Shown here: positions 9,275 to 18,490 of the stretch, piece after piece
Position numbering within the stretch: the first letter of the stretch is position 1
Layout: each line of letters starts with the position of its first letter
Source: Roseovarius atlanticus
GTDB lineage: Bacteria; Pseudomonadota; Alphaproteobacteria; Rhodobacterales; Rhodobacteraceae
Assembly: GCF_001441615.1 (NCBI RefSeq)
Contig: NZ_LAXJ01000027.1
Location: forward strand, 1 to 64,000
Length of the DNA stretch: 64,000 nucleotides
Direction of reading: 5' to 3'
The notes under the pieces: model-generated
What the model was told of the DNA's origin: nothing
What the model saw: the letters and a program-made list of their open reading frames with translations, nothing else
The model's database searches: none
Position numbers and translations under genes: made by a program

Positions 9275-10810
9275 TCAGCCGTCCAACTTGGCGATTTCTT
9301 CCGTCAGGCCCTGGGCGCCGTGCCTCAGCCCGTCTGTCGCACCGGCGATGGAGTCGCTGGCGACAACCGCCTGCTCTGACGCGTCGACGATATTCTGGAT
9401 CGCCTCGGCCACGTCGCGCGCCGCCGTCTGCTGTTCGTTTGCAGCGACGGAGATCTGGGTGATGGACTCCGTCGTGTCCGATATGCCGGCAAGGATCTTG
9501 GTGAACGCCGCGCCCGCCTCGCGCGAGACGTCGCTGCCCTGGGCGACACGTTTCACCGTCTCGTTGATCAGCTTGCTGATCTCCTTCGTGGCCTGCGACG
9601 ACCGCTCGGCCAGCTTGCGCACCTCATCGGCGACGACGGAAAAGCCCAGGCCGTGCTCGCCGGCCCGCGCTGCCTCGATGGCCGCGTTGAAGGCCAGCAG
9701 GTTGGTCTGCCCGGCGATTTCGCTGATCACCTTCACGATCTCGCTGATTTCTTCTGACGACGCATTGATCAGGTCCATCGCTTCGATCGACCGGTCGATC
9801 GCCTTCGCGCCAAGATCGGCCTCTTCCTTCGTGCGCTTCGCGATTTCATCCGACAATCCGCTGTTCTGGGCGATGGAGTCGATCGAGGCGCTCAGCTCCT
9901 CGACCGAGGCGTTGATCTCTTCGGTGGTGCAGCCAAGCGACTGCGCTCCTGCCGCCACCGTCTGGGCCTGCTCGGCGATTGCGGCGGATTTCGTGACGAA
10001 ATCCTCGGCGATCTTCGAGACGCTGCGCTCCACGGCTTTCTGTGCCGAGATGTCGGTGGCGAACTTGACCACCTTGAACGGCCTTCCCTTGGCGTCGAAA
10101 ATCGGATTGTAGGACGCGCTGATCCAGACCTCCTTGCCGTTCTTGCCGAAACGCTGGAACTGCCCCGTCGCGAATTCCCCGGCTGCCAGTTCGGCCCAGA
10201 AGCGCTTGTAGTCCTTGCTTTGCACATAGTCGGGATCACAGAACATCCGATGGTGCTTGCCGCGGATCTCGTCGAGCGCATATCCGGTCACGGCCAGGAA
10301 ATTTTCGTTCGCCGTCAAAATCGTGCCGTCCAGGGTGAATTCGATCACCGCCTGCGCGCGGTCGATGGCGGCGATCTTGCCGTCCTGTTCGGCCGTGCGT
10401 GTCTTTTCGTCGGTGATGTCGGTCGCAAACTTGACGACCTTGAACGGCTTTCCATCCCGGTCGAAGATCGGATTGTACGAGGCGTTGATCCAGACCTCTT
10501 TTCCGCCCTTGCCAAAGCGCTGGAATTCGCCGGAGACGAAATGGCCCATGGCCAGTTGCATCCAGAAATCCTGATAGTCGCTCGACGCGACCAGCTGCGG
10601 ATCGCAGAACATCCTGTGATGCTTGCCCTCGATCTCGCTCAGCTTGTAGCCGAGTGTCGTCAGGAAATTCTCGTTCGCAGTCAGGATCGTCCCGTCTAGG
10701 TCGAACTCGATGACAGCCTGAACGCGATTGATCGCATCGATCATTCCGGCCGCATCGCCGTCGCCGCCCGAAACCTCGACCGCCGCCACTGCTTTCTCTT
10801 CGACACCCAT
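9275..10810 (-). CDS. Soluble double-PAS methyl-accepting chemotaxis protein (BdlA-like)
   Basis: 511 residues without any membrane helix. Two PAS domains (about 28-135 and 150-257) are close copies of each other: both share [18 protein letters not shown], [13 protein letters not shown] and KVVKFATDI. An MCP signalling region follows (about 280-511) with the conserved hairpin tip near [20 protein letters not shown] and [15 protein letters not shown]. The layout matches cytosolic BdlA/Aer-like receptors whose PAS domains sense redox, oxygen or small ligands; the ligand here is unknown. It is the first gene of the receptor-cheR-cheD-cheW operon. The near-identity of the PAS units points to an internal duplication. 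Confidence 0.93.
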   Translation of the reverse strand: MGVEEKAVAAVEVSGGDGDAAGMIDAINRVQAVIEFDLDGTILTANENFLTTLGYKLSEIEGKHHRMFCDPQLVASSDYQDFWMQLAMGHFVSGEFQRFGKGGKEVWINASYNPIFDRDGKPFKVVKFATDITDEKTRTAEQDGKIAAIDRAQAVIEFTLDGTILTANENFLAVTGYALDEIRGKHHRMFCDPDYVQSKDYKRFWAELAAGEFATGQFQRFGKNGKEVWISASYNPIFDAKGRPFKVVKFATDISAQKAVERSVSKIAEDFVTKSAAIAEQAQTVAAGAQSLGCTTEEINASVEELSASIDSIAQNSGLSDEIAKRTKEEADLGAKAIDRSIEAMDLINASSEEISEIVKVISEIAGQTNLLAFNAAIEAARAGEHGLGFSVVADEVRKLAERSSQATKEISKLINETVKRVAQGSDVSREAGAAFTKILAGISDTTESITQISVAANEQQTAARDVAEAIQNIVDASEQAVVASDSIAGATDGLRHGAQGLTEEIAKLDG

Positions 10811-11233
10811 ATGCCCGCCTCGATTTGAATCTCACCTGGCGGCAATCTACGCGTCAGAGCTTAAGGGCTGATTACTCGACGGACGCAAGCGCGAGAAAAC
10901 TGATGTCAATTTGCGCCGAAATCGAACGGAACACACGGCACTGCACGCTCAAGGCGTTCAGGTCCAGGCGTTGACATGCGTCGAGGAACTGATCGCCGCG
11001 CTCGGGACGAATGCCAAGAAGCCGCCCGCCCACAGCCGGTATCGGCGTGGAACCTCAGTCTACAGGGCCGTATTGTCGCAAGTCACAGCGCCTTACAGGC
11101 GCCGGCAAGACCTCTTGGCTGACGCATGGCAGTGTCAGAGCAGCCATAGCTATGCCAACCGTAGAACCGACAATCGAAAAACCTCAATAAATCAATGTAT
11201 GAAACTTTACGATCTCAAAATTGGCGGGCAAAG

Positions 11234-11291
11234 TTGCCAAGCAATCCAGTAATGTTTTGCCAAACATATTCGGAATTAGCCTTGCCAAACA
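11234..11291 (+). repeat. Three direct repeats TTGCCAARCA in the transposon remnant
   Basis: TTGCCAAGCA at 11234, TTGCCAAACA at 11257 and TTGCCAAACA at 11282, spaced 23 and 25 bases. They lie between the 3' end of tniQ and the candidate left tip, where TniA/TnsB-type transposases have several subterminal binding sites. That role is inferred from position only. Confidence 0.4.
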
Positions 11292-11304
11292 GGCTTCAGG
11301 CAAC

Positions 11305-11328
11305 AAAAAAGCCGCCCGATTGTGCGGC
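11305..11328 (-). terminator. Intrinsic terminator after tniQ
   Basis: Read on the minus strand: GCCGC, 8-base loop, GCGGC (11328 down to 11311), directly followed by six T (11310-11305). It lies about 30 bases downstream of the tniQ reading frame and is a well-formed Rho-independent terminator. Confidence 0.75.
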
Positions 11329-11358
11329 TTCATTCAGCAAGATCTTAGGGAACTGGGA

Positions 11359-13190
11359 CTACAAATCGGCTCGCCTGTATATCGCGGCGTTCAGGAGTTC
11401 CCGCCTCATAATCGGCTTTATGTCAAGCTTCCGCAACTCCCTCGCAGTTGTCCTTGAGCTCTGCCCCCTCTCCTTGGCCAGCCCCGAATGCGTCACATAA
11501 TCTGCCCGGAACCGTTTCACCTCTTCCTCCGAGAACCGATGTGGAACGGTCCCACTTGGGGCCACAATTTTGAGTGAGGATAAAATGGGCGGCCCGACGT
11601 TTCTAATTTTGTCCGAAGGTGCGTGACGCCAGACGGTAAAACCCCGAGACGTTTGGCGACATCATGCGTGGATAAGCCGGTCTCGCATTCGACCGGCGAG
11701 AGCACCGAGCAGACTTCTTCCGGGGAGATCAGTACCGAGCGAAATCCCACTTCCTCGGGCAAAAGTTCGACCGATGTCAGTTTGTGATCCAGAACAAGCT
11801 GAACGATGTCCATAACCGGAGTCTTCACGACCTCGGACGCAGTGATGGCGTCAATCACCCATCGCTTGCCTGGCGCACCGGTGTCCCGTTCGCCCGAAAG
11901 CGACAGACAAAGTCATCAAGGTCTCCGAGGGCCACCTTGGTCAAGACGCCGCCGCCACGACCGAGACCCGGCACCAGCTGAGATACGATCCCCCTCTTCA
12001 CGAGCATTTGTGCCTGGGTCCGATTGCAATTCAGGTAGTCCGGGATCTTGTTGATCGAGATTGAATGATGAATGCGATCAGCCAGCCTTTCTCCCTCCCC
12101 TGCGTCGATGGTCAACCGGTCGTCTGGTTCAACATCAGCTGGAAGAACACCGGTGAGTTTCAGCGCCCGGCGCAAGGTCGACCTATGAACGCCGGTCGAT
12201 CGCGACAGACTGGCCAGCGAATGACGGCGCCGCCCATCGACAGGGATGGTCGAACAGGGTGGTACCGGGGTCAATCGGCATCGTATCCAAGACAAACTCC
12301 CTTACGACATCTCGGACGGGGCGCGGGTCCACCTTCGACTTCTTGAATTGCAGCCACTGGTATATCCGGCCGAGGGCAGCTTGCGGGCCACCCTTCGAGC
12401 TTCGGCGAAAGGACTCTCTTGAGATCTCTTCAAGCGCCTTGCGCAAGCCATCCACGCCATCACGGGCCGCCTCGAATCCGGCGCTCCCTGCCTCCGACCA
12501 TTCACGAAGCGAGAGCTTATCGAGGTTGGTATGCGCGCCGAACACAAGCCAGGCCCCCAGCATCTCACAAGCTTTGGACGCCTGATCCACATCCTGGGTG
12601 TCGAGCCAATCGGGACCGGGCACGCCACTGAAGCGCCGCTCGACATAGGACTGCAAGCCAAAAGTATTCGCTGACGGCGCATTGCCTGCCAGCTTCTCCA
12701 GGACGGCATCGTCCGGCGCCACAAGGTTCATATCCTGGAACTGCTCGTGAAACCCGCTGTTACGGCGCCGATGAAGAACAATCCCGTGCCGGCGGCATGT
12801 TCTGACCGGACTGAACATCCAGCCGATCCTGCCAACACGCCGCCCGGAGCTGGCCCCAGCCGGATCTGCATCCTCCAACAAGCAGGCCGGGCAAAAGATC
12901 GTATGGGTGCGCAGCGCGAACCGCATGCCGAAAACTACGTCACGATGCTTGAAGCGCGCCGCTTCTATACGCGAAATGCCAAAGACCCGAATGCGATCCT
13001 CAGAGACCCCGGTCAACTCATTGAGTCTGCCGATGCAATCATCGGTCATATCGACGACGCTCTGGCGACTGAACTGCATCAATTGCAGGAAGTGGGGACC
13101 GGAGAGGCCGGCATGAAACGGATCAAGCCGAGAGCACCATGAGACGGTGCTCTCCCCCTCGATCGGTGAAAGGTTAGGCAGCATGACCAT
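11359..13190 (-). pseudogene. tniQ: tniQ, broken by three frameshifts
   Basis: TniQ is the zinc-binding target-selection/accessory protein of TniABQ transposons. The N-terminal part (13190 to about 12240) is intact, with the TniQ zinc signature CPACLLED ... CRRHG. At about 12240 the match moves to another frame (VDGRRRHSLASLSRSTGVH), which runs to a stop at 11855. Near 11858 it shifts again (IDAITASEVVK...) and near 11560 a third time (RFSEEEVKRFRADY ... YRRADL, ending at 11359). Together the four pieces make a normal-length protein of about 610 residues with the family's typical helix-turn-helix tail and YRRADL end. So the gene is recent enough to be legible but cannot give one full protein. 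Confidence 0.82.
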
Positions 13191-13193
13191 GGT

Positions 13194-14132
13194 TCAACCC
13201 CGCTCGATCTTTTTCTTCTGGCGCTTGGAGCGCGCCTGCTCGTATTCCTCCGCCTCGGCATCCAATGGAATGGACATCCAATCAGGCGCGAAAAAAATGT
13301 TGGAGCCAGGATCACAACCTTCCTGCATGGCCCAAGCCTCGGCGAAGTGATCGACGGTCAGGAAAACCTCACCGTCCAATATTGCACACTCGATCGCGTT
13401 CACGATGGTCTCGATCGCCCGCCCGAAACGATAGCGGCTACCTGTCATCAGGCGCACCGCCAAATCTTCGGGCAGCCGTGCCGAGATACCAGCCTCGTTA
13501 CAATAGGCATCGATCATCCCGAAAATGTTGTCTTGGTCCGAGCTGTGGTCGAGATCCGATGGCGCGATCTTGGTGAATCGCCGCGACACTTGCGGATCGA
13601 AGCTGGGCATCTCACCGAGCCTCCGTGTCCCGCTGAGGATTGGGATCACCACATTCTCACCTTGCATGAGCGTCTTGATCGTCCTCAAGGTCGTCTCGGT
13701 CTCGTTTGCCGACTGCGCCATGACAAGGTCCTGGGCTTCATCCAACCACAGCACCGTGATGCCCATCTGGCCCAATCGATTCCGTACGGCGCTCCAGATT
13801 TCCCAAGCCCTGGCACTCGACGAGACACCAGACATACCGGTTGCTTCCAGGATAGCCAGGCCAACGCTCTTGTGCGTCGCAGGACTGGGAGTTTGGATTT
13901 CAAGAGACCGCGGGAGACCAGTTTCAGGGTTCTTCTGCAGCGCGCTCGTCGATTGCAGGACAGTCCGGATTGCAATGGTCTTGCCGCCACCTGCAGCTTC
14001 GATGACGGCAATGCCGCGCGTCTCCTTATCCGCGGTGAATCGGCATGGTTCAGCGGTCACGGGATTGCGCAGGCAATACGCGACCCTCCGAATAAATCGG
14101 CATTTTGATTTCCTTTCGCATAGGACGACCAC
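13194..14132 (-). CDS. tniB: TniB-like AAA+ ATPase of the transposon remnant
   Basis: 312 residues. TniB/TnsC-type ATPases form filaments on target DNA and pass the target to the transposase. Walker A is seen as EAAGGGKT (about 45-52) and Walker B as LWLDEAQD (about 142-149); a sensor-type region with LSGTRRLGEMPSFDPQVSRRF follows. The gene ends 3 bases before tniQ. The N-terminus looks short or divergent compared with typical family members, which usually have a longer helical region before Walker A. The frame is intact, so a protein could be made, but with tniA absent and tniQ broken it cannot drive transposition. Confidence 0.85.
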   Translation of the reverse strand: MVVLCERKSKCRFIRRVAYCLRNPVTAEPCRFTADKETRGIAVIEAAGGGKTIAIRTVLQSTSALQKNPETGLPRSLEIQTPSPATHKSVGLAILEATGMSGVSSSARAWEIWSAVRNRLGQMGITVLWLDEAQDLVMAQSANETETTLRTIKTLMQGENVVIPILSGTRRLGEMPSFDPQVSRRFTKIAPSDLDHSSDQDNIFGMIDAYCNEAGISARLPEDLAVRLMTGSRYRFGRAIETIVNAIECAILDGEVFLTVDHFAEAWAMQEGCDPGSNIFFAPDWMSIPLDAEAEEYEQARSKRQKKKIERG

Positions 14133-15298
14133 CCGCCGGGCTTCAGCCCGACGCTGCCCGAAGGCGGCGATCGTATTTTCGGGATTTGGTTGCAGCGACC
14201 GCTCGGATCTCAGATGGCGGTCATTTCAACTTCTTGGATCCAAGGATCCGAGTGGGTGGGTTGAGTGTTTAGCTTCCGGCGTTCACCTCGTTCTCCATTC
14301 TCTTTCAATCGCGTTTCCTGAACCCCTTACCCGGGCTCTTGGGTTGGGCAGCCAAGATGTTGGCCGGTTGCATTTTCGGCGAAACGATCTGGTTGAGCCG
14401 ACCTTTGAAAATCGCCGTCCCCGGCCTCGTTTCGATGCTCAAAGTACCCAGCAGGCCACCTCGGACAACTGCTCATTTTGCCCAAAATTTTTTTCAGAAA
14501 ATCATTTCCGCGCCGGATCAATCGATCCCAGTGAAATTCTCAGTTCCGCCTATTTAGCTGTTTTATATAAATTTCATTTCTTCTCACGCGGCTCGTGAAC
14601 CGATGCTGAAAATTGCGCAAGATCTTACACGTGTGTTACGTCGCCGAATTGACCCAAAACACTCGAACAGCTGCGTGGCGGAAATGACACACGCTTATTG
14701 GATTTGAAAATTGTGACGGAGGTTCGAGCCATGTCGCACCGGAGAAATCGATTCGATTCCGATACCCACCCTCCACTCAAGTCACCGCGCTAAACCCCTC
14801 TTCATCTCTTGGCGTCGACGTTCGCCAAGGAAGGCCCGAAGCGCAAGGAGCCGGCGCGGCCTAATGCGGCTCCTTCCCAGCTTTTCCTTCTCAGTCCTTT
14901 GAGACGCGGGTCTGCAAATCTGATAGCGGCCCGGCAGTATGGCGAAAATATCAATAGGTATGCTCGGTATACCTGCATATAGGACTGGCCGTCGATTGCC
15001 GATGCCACGTGATGACGCTGCCCACGGACTAACTTTGAACATGCTGACCCCCGTTTTGTGCTAAGCAACGGGTTTCTGGTCACGACCGGCCCAATGCGGC
15101 GGTTGGTCAGCCAGTCTGGTGCCGCGGCGCAGCTTCACCGAAGCAGCCATTCGCTGCACGTGCATCATCCCGCTTCAGGTTGACGCTCATATACGGCCGA
15201 ACCCCGCAGTGCGATGCCTTGCTTGCCGTTGCGCGAGACGTCGGGATCCCAGGAACAACTCGTGCGTTGCTCCGGTGATGGCAATCACGAGGAACGGA
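14133..15298. other. Long non-coding stretch upstream of tniB
   Basis: 1166 bases. The first 560 belong to the transposon remnant and are A+T-richer than average (for example 14470-14600); no trace of tniA is legible. From 14690 onward no gene is convincing, although small open frames exist on both strands. There is a perfect 9-bp inverted repeat AAGGAGCCG (14845-14853) / CGGCTCCTT (14867-14875) and a smaller one AGGTAT...ATACCT near 14957-14975. The amidase frame extends upstream to 15119, but that extension is arginine/cysteine-rich and not protein-like. Confidence 0.5.
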
Positions 15299-16723
15299 AT
15301 GACAAACGACATCGGAAGCCTGACCGCCACGCAACTCGCGCAGGCCTTTCGGGAAGATCGCGCCACTCCGAGCGACGCCGTTCGGGCCGCTCTGGATATG
15401 ATCACGCGCTACAACCCGGCGGTGAACGCCTATGTCCACGTTGATTATGCCGGCGCCGAGGAGGCCGCCCATGCCTCGGACCGACGCTGGGCGGACGGCG
15501 CTCCGCTGAGCGCAATCGACGGGCTGCCGGTCTCGATGAAGGATCTCACCGAGGTCGCCGGAATGCCCGCCCGGGACGGCTCGCTCCTGACGGGTGACGG
15601 GCCCTGCGACACCGACGCCCCGCCGGCACGCATGTTGCGCGAGGCCGGAGCGGTGATCCTCGGCAAGACCAACACGCCGGAATTCGGCTGGAAAGGCGTG
15701 ACAGACAACCGGGTCTTCGGCACGACCCGAAACCCGTGGGACACCAAACTGACGCCCGGAGGATCGTCCGGCGGAGCCGCCGCCGCGGCAGCGCTCAACA
15801 TGGGTGTCCTGCACCAGGGCGGGGACAGCGGCGGGTCGATCCGCATCCCGGCCTCCTTCACCGGAACGTTCGGGTTCAAGCCGACCTTCGGTTGGGCGGC
15901 GCAATGGCCGCCGTCCCGGGCACCGACCCTGTCCCAGATCGGCCCCATCACGCGGACTGTCGAGGACGCGGTCTTGATGCTGAACGTGATCGGCCGATAC
16001 GATCAAGCTGATCCGTATGCGCACCGCGGCCAGCCGACCGACTGGGGCGATGACTTGGGCCGGGGCCTCGACGGGCTGCGGATCGCCTGGTCGCTCGACC
16101 TCGGCTATGCGTCGGTCGATCCCGCGGTGGCGGCCCGCGTTCGCGAGGCCGCCGAGCGCATGGCCGCACTCGGTGCGGACATGGTCGAGATCGATCCCGG
16201 ATTCGAGAGCCCGATCGAGATCTTTCAAATGATCTGGTTCACCGCCTCGCTCGATCTCTACCGCCAATGCGACGAGGAAGAGCGTGACATGCTCGACCCT
16301 GGCCTCGTGGACAACGCTCTTCGGGCGGAGGCTTGGGACGCGGTCGACTATTTTCGCGCGCAGTCCAGAGGTGCCGAGTTCACCCGCCATCTCGAGCGGT
16401 TCAACCAGGACTATCACCTGTTGATGACGCCGACCGTGGCGATCCCGCCCTTCGAGGCCGGCCACGATGTTCCTCCCGGCAGCGCCAAGACCGACTGGAC
16501 CGAGTGGTCGCCTTTCACATATCCGTTCAACCTCAGCCAGCAGCCGGCGGCCTCGGTGCCCTGCGGGTTCACGCGAGCGGGCCTCCCAGTGGGTTTCCAG
16601 CTGGCCGGCGGCAAGCACGACGACACCCGCGTGTTGCGCGCCGCGCATGCCTACATGAACGCCCACCCGCCGATCCTTCCGGATGCCGCTGACAGCCGCG
16701 GCGGACCGAAAAAAGCGAGCTGA
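15299..16723 (+). CDS. Amidase-signature family hydrolase
   Basis: 474 residues from ATG 15299, which has GAGGAAC just upstream; an in-frame ATG at 15278 is possible. Amidase-signature enzymes hydrolyse carboxamides with a Ser-cisSer-Lys triad. All three parts are visible: Lys in VSMKDLTEV (about 81), the glycine-serine loop TPGGSSGGAAAA (about 152-163) and the nucleophile region GGDSGGSIRIPAS (about 176-188). The architecture matches GatA-like and general amidases; no gatB or gatC is nearby, so a catabolic amidase is more likely than the tRNA amidotransferase. It stands alone, downstream of the transposon remnant, and its substrate cannot be read from sequence. Confidence 0.9.
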   Translation: MTNDIGSLTATQLAQAFREDRATPSDAVRAALDMITRYNPAVNAYVHVDYAGAEEAAHASDRRWADGAPLSAIDGLPVSMKDLTEVAGMPARDGSLLTGDGPCDTDAPPARMLREAGAVILGKTNTPEFGWKGVTDNRVFGTTRNPWDTKLTPGGSSGGAAAAAALNMGVLHQGGDSGGSIRIPASFTGTFGFKPTFGWAAQWPPSRAPTLSQIGPITRTVEDAVLMLNVIGRYDQADPYAHRGQPTDWGDDLGRGLDGLRIAWSLDLGYASVDPAVAARVREAAERMAALGADMVEIDPGFESPIEIFQMIWFTASLDLYRQCDEEERDMLDPGLVDNALRAEAWDAVDYFRAQSRGAEFTRHLERFNQDYHLLMTPTVAIPPFEAGHDVPPGSAKTDWTEWSPFTYPFNLSQQPAASVPCGFTRAGLPVGFQLAGGKHDDTRVLRAAHAYMNAHPPILPDAADSRGGPKKAS

Positions 16724-16921
16724 AGCCGGCGCTGATCAGGTCAGGGTGACGGATAAGAGACCTCACATTCTGGATGTTCGGCAAATAGGTGAATGACGGC
16801 CCAGAGCGGTCCTTCATGGTATATTTTGCGAAGGTCCGGTCAGCTCCAATCCGGTACAGGCATCACGACCGGACCCCCAATTCCACGGCGTTCGGTGGTA
16901 CCGCTCCGGGCAACAAGTCGG

Positions 16922-17251
16922 TCAGGGAATTATTTCCAACTCGGCTATTTTGTCTCCTTCCAGACGAAACAGATACCGCAGATCGACCGGGCTCCCCGGA
17001 AAATTGCCGACGAGATGGCTGGTTACGATAGTGCGACCGCCTTCCTCGGTCAGCGAGAATGGTTCCACGGTATAGGTATAATGCGTTGAGGCGTTGGCCA
17101 TCCACTGCCGGATCGCCTCCCGACCCTTGTACGTATTGCCTTCATCGACAACGATCGCGTCATCGGTAAAGCATTCCGCAATCGCGTGCGCGTTGCCTTT
17201 CTTGTCGGCCGAGAAATACTGGGCGATCACTGCCGGTAGTTCGAGTTTCAT
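16922..17251 (-). CDS. SnoaL/NTF2-like fold protein
   Basis: 109 residues from ATG 17251. Three ATG codons follow one another (17257, 17254, 17251); AGGAG lies 7 bases ahead of the third, which is therefore preferred. The protein is a compact NTF2-like alpha+beta cone: the N-terminal helix VIAQYFSADKKGNAHAIAECF, the strand FTDDAIVVDEG, then YKGREAIRQWM and a beta-rich C-terminal half. Members include ketosteroid isomerase-like enzymes and many small-ligand binders; the specific role is unknown. It is transcribed divergently from the SDR gene across a region holding a perfect 13-bp inverted repeat, suggesting shared control. Confidence 0.8.
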   Translation of the reverse strand: MKLELPAVIAQYFSADKKGNAHAIAECFTDDAIVVDEGNTYKGREAIRQWMANASTHYTYTVEPFSLTEEGGRTIVTSHLVGNFPGSPVDLRYLFRLEGDKIAELEIIP

Positions 17252-17367
17252 CATCATTCTCCTGTTGCGGTCCAAGGCGCGACAACCCTCAGACCGCCGC
17301 GCCAACAGATAACCTAAGTGAGGATGAAAATTCGATAATAGGGATAAAACAACACGCCGAATTCCGG

Positions 17368-17416
17368 AATCCGGGATAATCAGTCTGCCGGAACCTCCCG
17401 GACATTATCCCGGATT
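17368..17416. promoter_or_regulatory. 13-bp inverted repeat in the divergent NTF2-like/SDR promoter region
   Basis: Arms AATCCGGGATAAT (17368-17380) and ATTATCCCGGATT (17404-17416) are exact reverse complements separated by 23 bases. A related half-site GATAATAGGGATAA lies just to the left (about 17334-17346). The 36-base arm-to-arm spacing is beyond a terminator hairpin and fits a regulator operator controlling both divergent genes. No T run follows. Confidence 0.6.
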
Positions 17417-17516
17417 TCAAGATAGCTCATGCCGTTTAATCCATATTTTTCGAACACACGACGTCCCTTAAATTTTCCAGAAAGCAACATTCAGCAATAA
17501 ATCTGGAGCTCAGATC

Positions 17517-18296
17517 ATGACCGATTTTCTCAACCTGACTGGTAAGCGCGCACTCGTGACCGGGGGCACCCAAGGTGCCGGAGCCGCGACTGTCGAACTG
17601 CTGCGAACGTTCGGCGCAACGGTCCTGACGACCGCGCGCTCGCGCCCGGAGCAGATGAATGCAGACGTATTCGTCGCCGCAGACCTGACGACACCCGCAG
17701 GCTGCAAGGCGGTGACCGATGCGGTCCGGGAAGAACTGGGCGGCATCGACATCGTCGTCCACATGGTCGGCGGGTCATCCGCGCCGGGCGGCGGCCACAC
17801 GGCACTCGATGACGATCAATGGCAAACAGAGCTCGACCTGAACCTCTTTCCTTCGGTTCGGCTTGACCGGTTGCTGGTGCCCGAAATGGTGGCTCAGGGC
17901 CACGGTGTCGTCATTCACGTCACCTCGATCCAACGTCTCCTGCCCCTGCCGGAGGCCACGACAGCCTATGCCGCGGCCAAAGCCGCTCTTTCCGCCTACA
18001 GCAAGAGCCTGTCCAAGGAGGTCTCTCCGAAAGGCGTCCGGGTCCTGCGCGTTTCGCCCGGCTGGATCGAGACCGAGGCATCAGTGCGTCTCGCCCAGCG
18101 CCTCGCAGAGGAGCAAGGGACCGACTACGAGGGTGGCAAGCAGATCATCATGCAGTCGCTTGGGGGCATCCCAATAGGCCGCCCGACCAAACCCCAAGAG
18201 GTCGCCAGCCTGATCGCCTTCCTGGCGTCGGACCGCGCGGCCACGATCACGGGCGCCGAGTACACCATCGATGGCGGAACCGTTCCGACCGTCTGA
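17517..18296 (+). CDS. Short-chain dehydrogenase/reductase
   Basis: 259 residues, classical SDR. The cofactor motif T15-GGTQGAG22 and catalytic Ser137, Tyr151 and Lys155 (YAAAK) are all present, as is the C-terminal [11 protein letters not shown] end common to FabG-like enzymes. After the first strand the residues ARSRPEQ suggest NADP(H) preference (inference). GGAGCTCAGATC precedes the start. It is divergent from the NTF2-like gene and followed by a GMC oxidoreductase 195 bases on, so a shared oxidative pathway for an alcohol or sterol-like substrate is possible; the substrate is not known. Confidence 0.9.
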   Translation: MTDFLNLTGKRALVTGGTQGAGAATVELLRTFGATVLTTARSRPEQMNADVFVAADLTTPAGCKAVTDAVREELGGIDIVVHMVGGSSAPGGGHTALDDDQWQTELDLNLFPSVRLDRLLVPEMVAQGHGVVIHVTSIQRLLPLPEATTAYAAAKAALSAYSKSLSKEVSPKGVRVLRVSPGWIETEASVRLAQRLAEEQGTDYEGGKQIIMQSLGGIPIGRPTKPQEVASLIAFLASDRAATITGAEYTIDGGTVPTV

Positions 18297-18490
18297 GCGC
18301 CCGCCCCTTTGCGCGTCGGACCCCATAACCCCGGCGCCGGGCCGCATGGCCAACTTGTGGCGCTGCATCGTCCATTCCGGTGAACGGTGAAACCACCAAC
18401 GGTGGTCTGTTCGCGGTGTGCCGCAGCAACCACTTCATCTCGACCAAACCGTTTTCGACATCAACACAGCCATCCCACGGAGAATCCTGC

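Larger units (their letters stand above)
10811..11358. other. Intergenic stretch between the receptor gene and the tniQ pseudogene
   Basis: 548 bases containing the promoter side of the receptor operon (about 10811-10900) and the non-coding left part of a transposon remnant. The right half (11150-11350) is clearly richer in A+T than the neighbourhood. It holds a candidate transposon tip at 10904, three direct repeats and a terminator listed separately. No gene seen. Confidence 0.5.
10904..14689. mobile_element. Decayed Tn5053/Tn7-type (TniABQ-family) transposon remnant
   Basis: The region contains tniB and a frameshifted tniQ in the usual order (minus strand), flanked by A+T-richer non-coding DNA. 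The transposase gene tniA, normally upstream of tniB, is absent: the 557 bases between tniB and the candidate right tip are too short for it. Candidate tips begin TGTCA at 10904 (TGTCAATTTGCGCC) and end TGACA at 14689 (reverse complement TGTCATTTCCGCC); a further related motif, GGTCAATTCGGCGAC in reverse orientation, lies just inside the right tip. TGTCA...TGACA ends are typical of this family. I found no flanking target duplication, so the exact borders are tentative. Confidence 0.5.

Noticed and set aside
11359..12295. Separate small genes at the end of tniQ
   Set aside because: The pieces join into one TniQ-like C-terminus ending YRRADL; the GTGA overlap at 11855-11858 mimics coupling but follows from a frameshift.
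15119..15298. Longer N-terminus of the amidase
   Set aside because: The 60 extra residues are Arg/Cys-rich without homology pattern, and GAGGAAC precedes ATG 15299.
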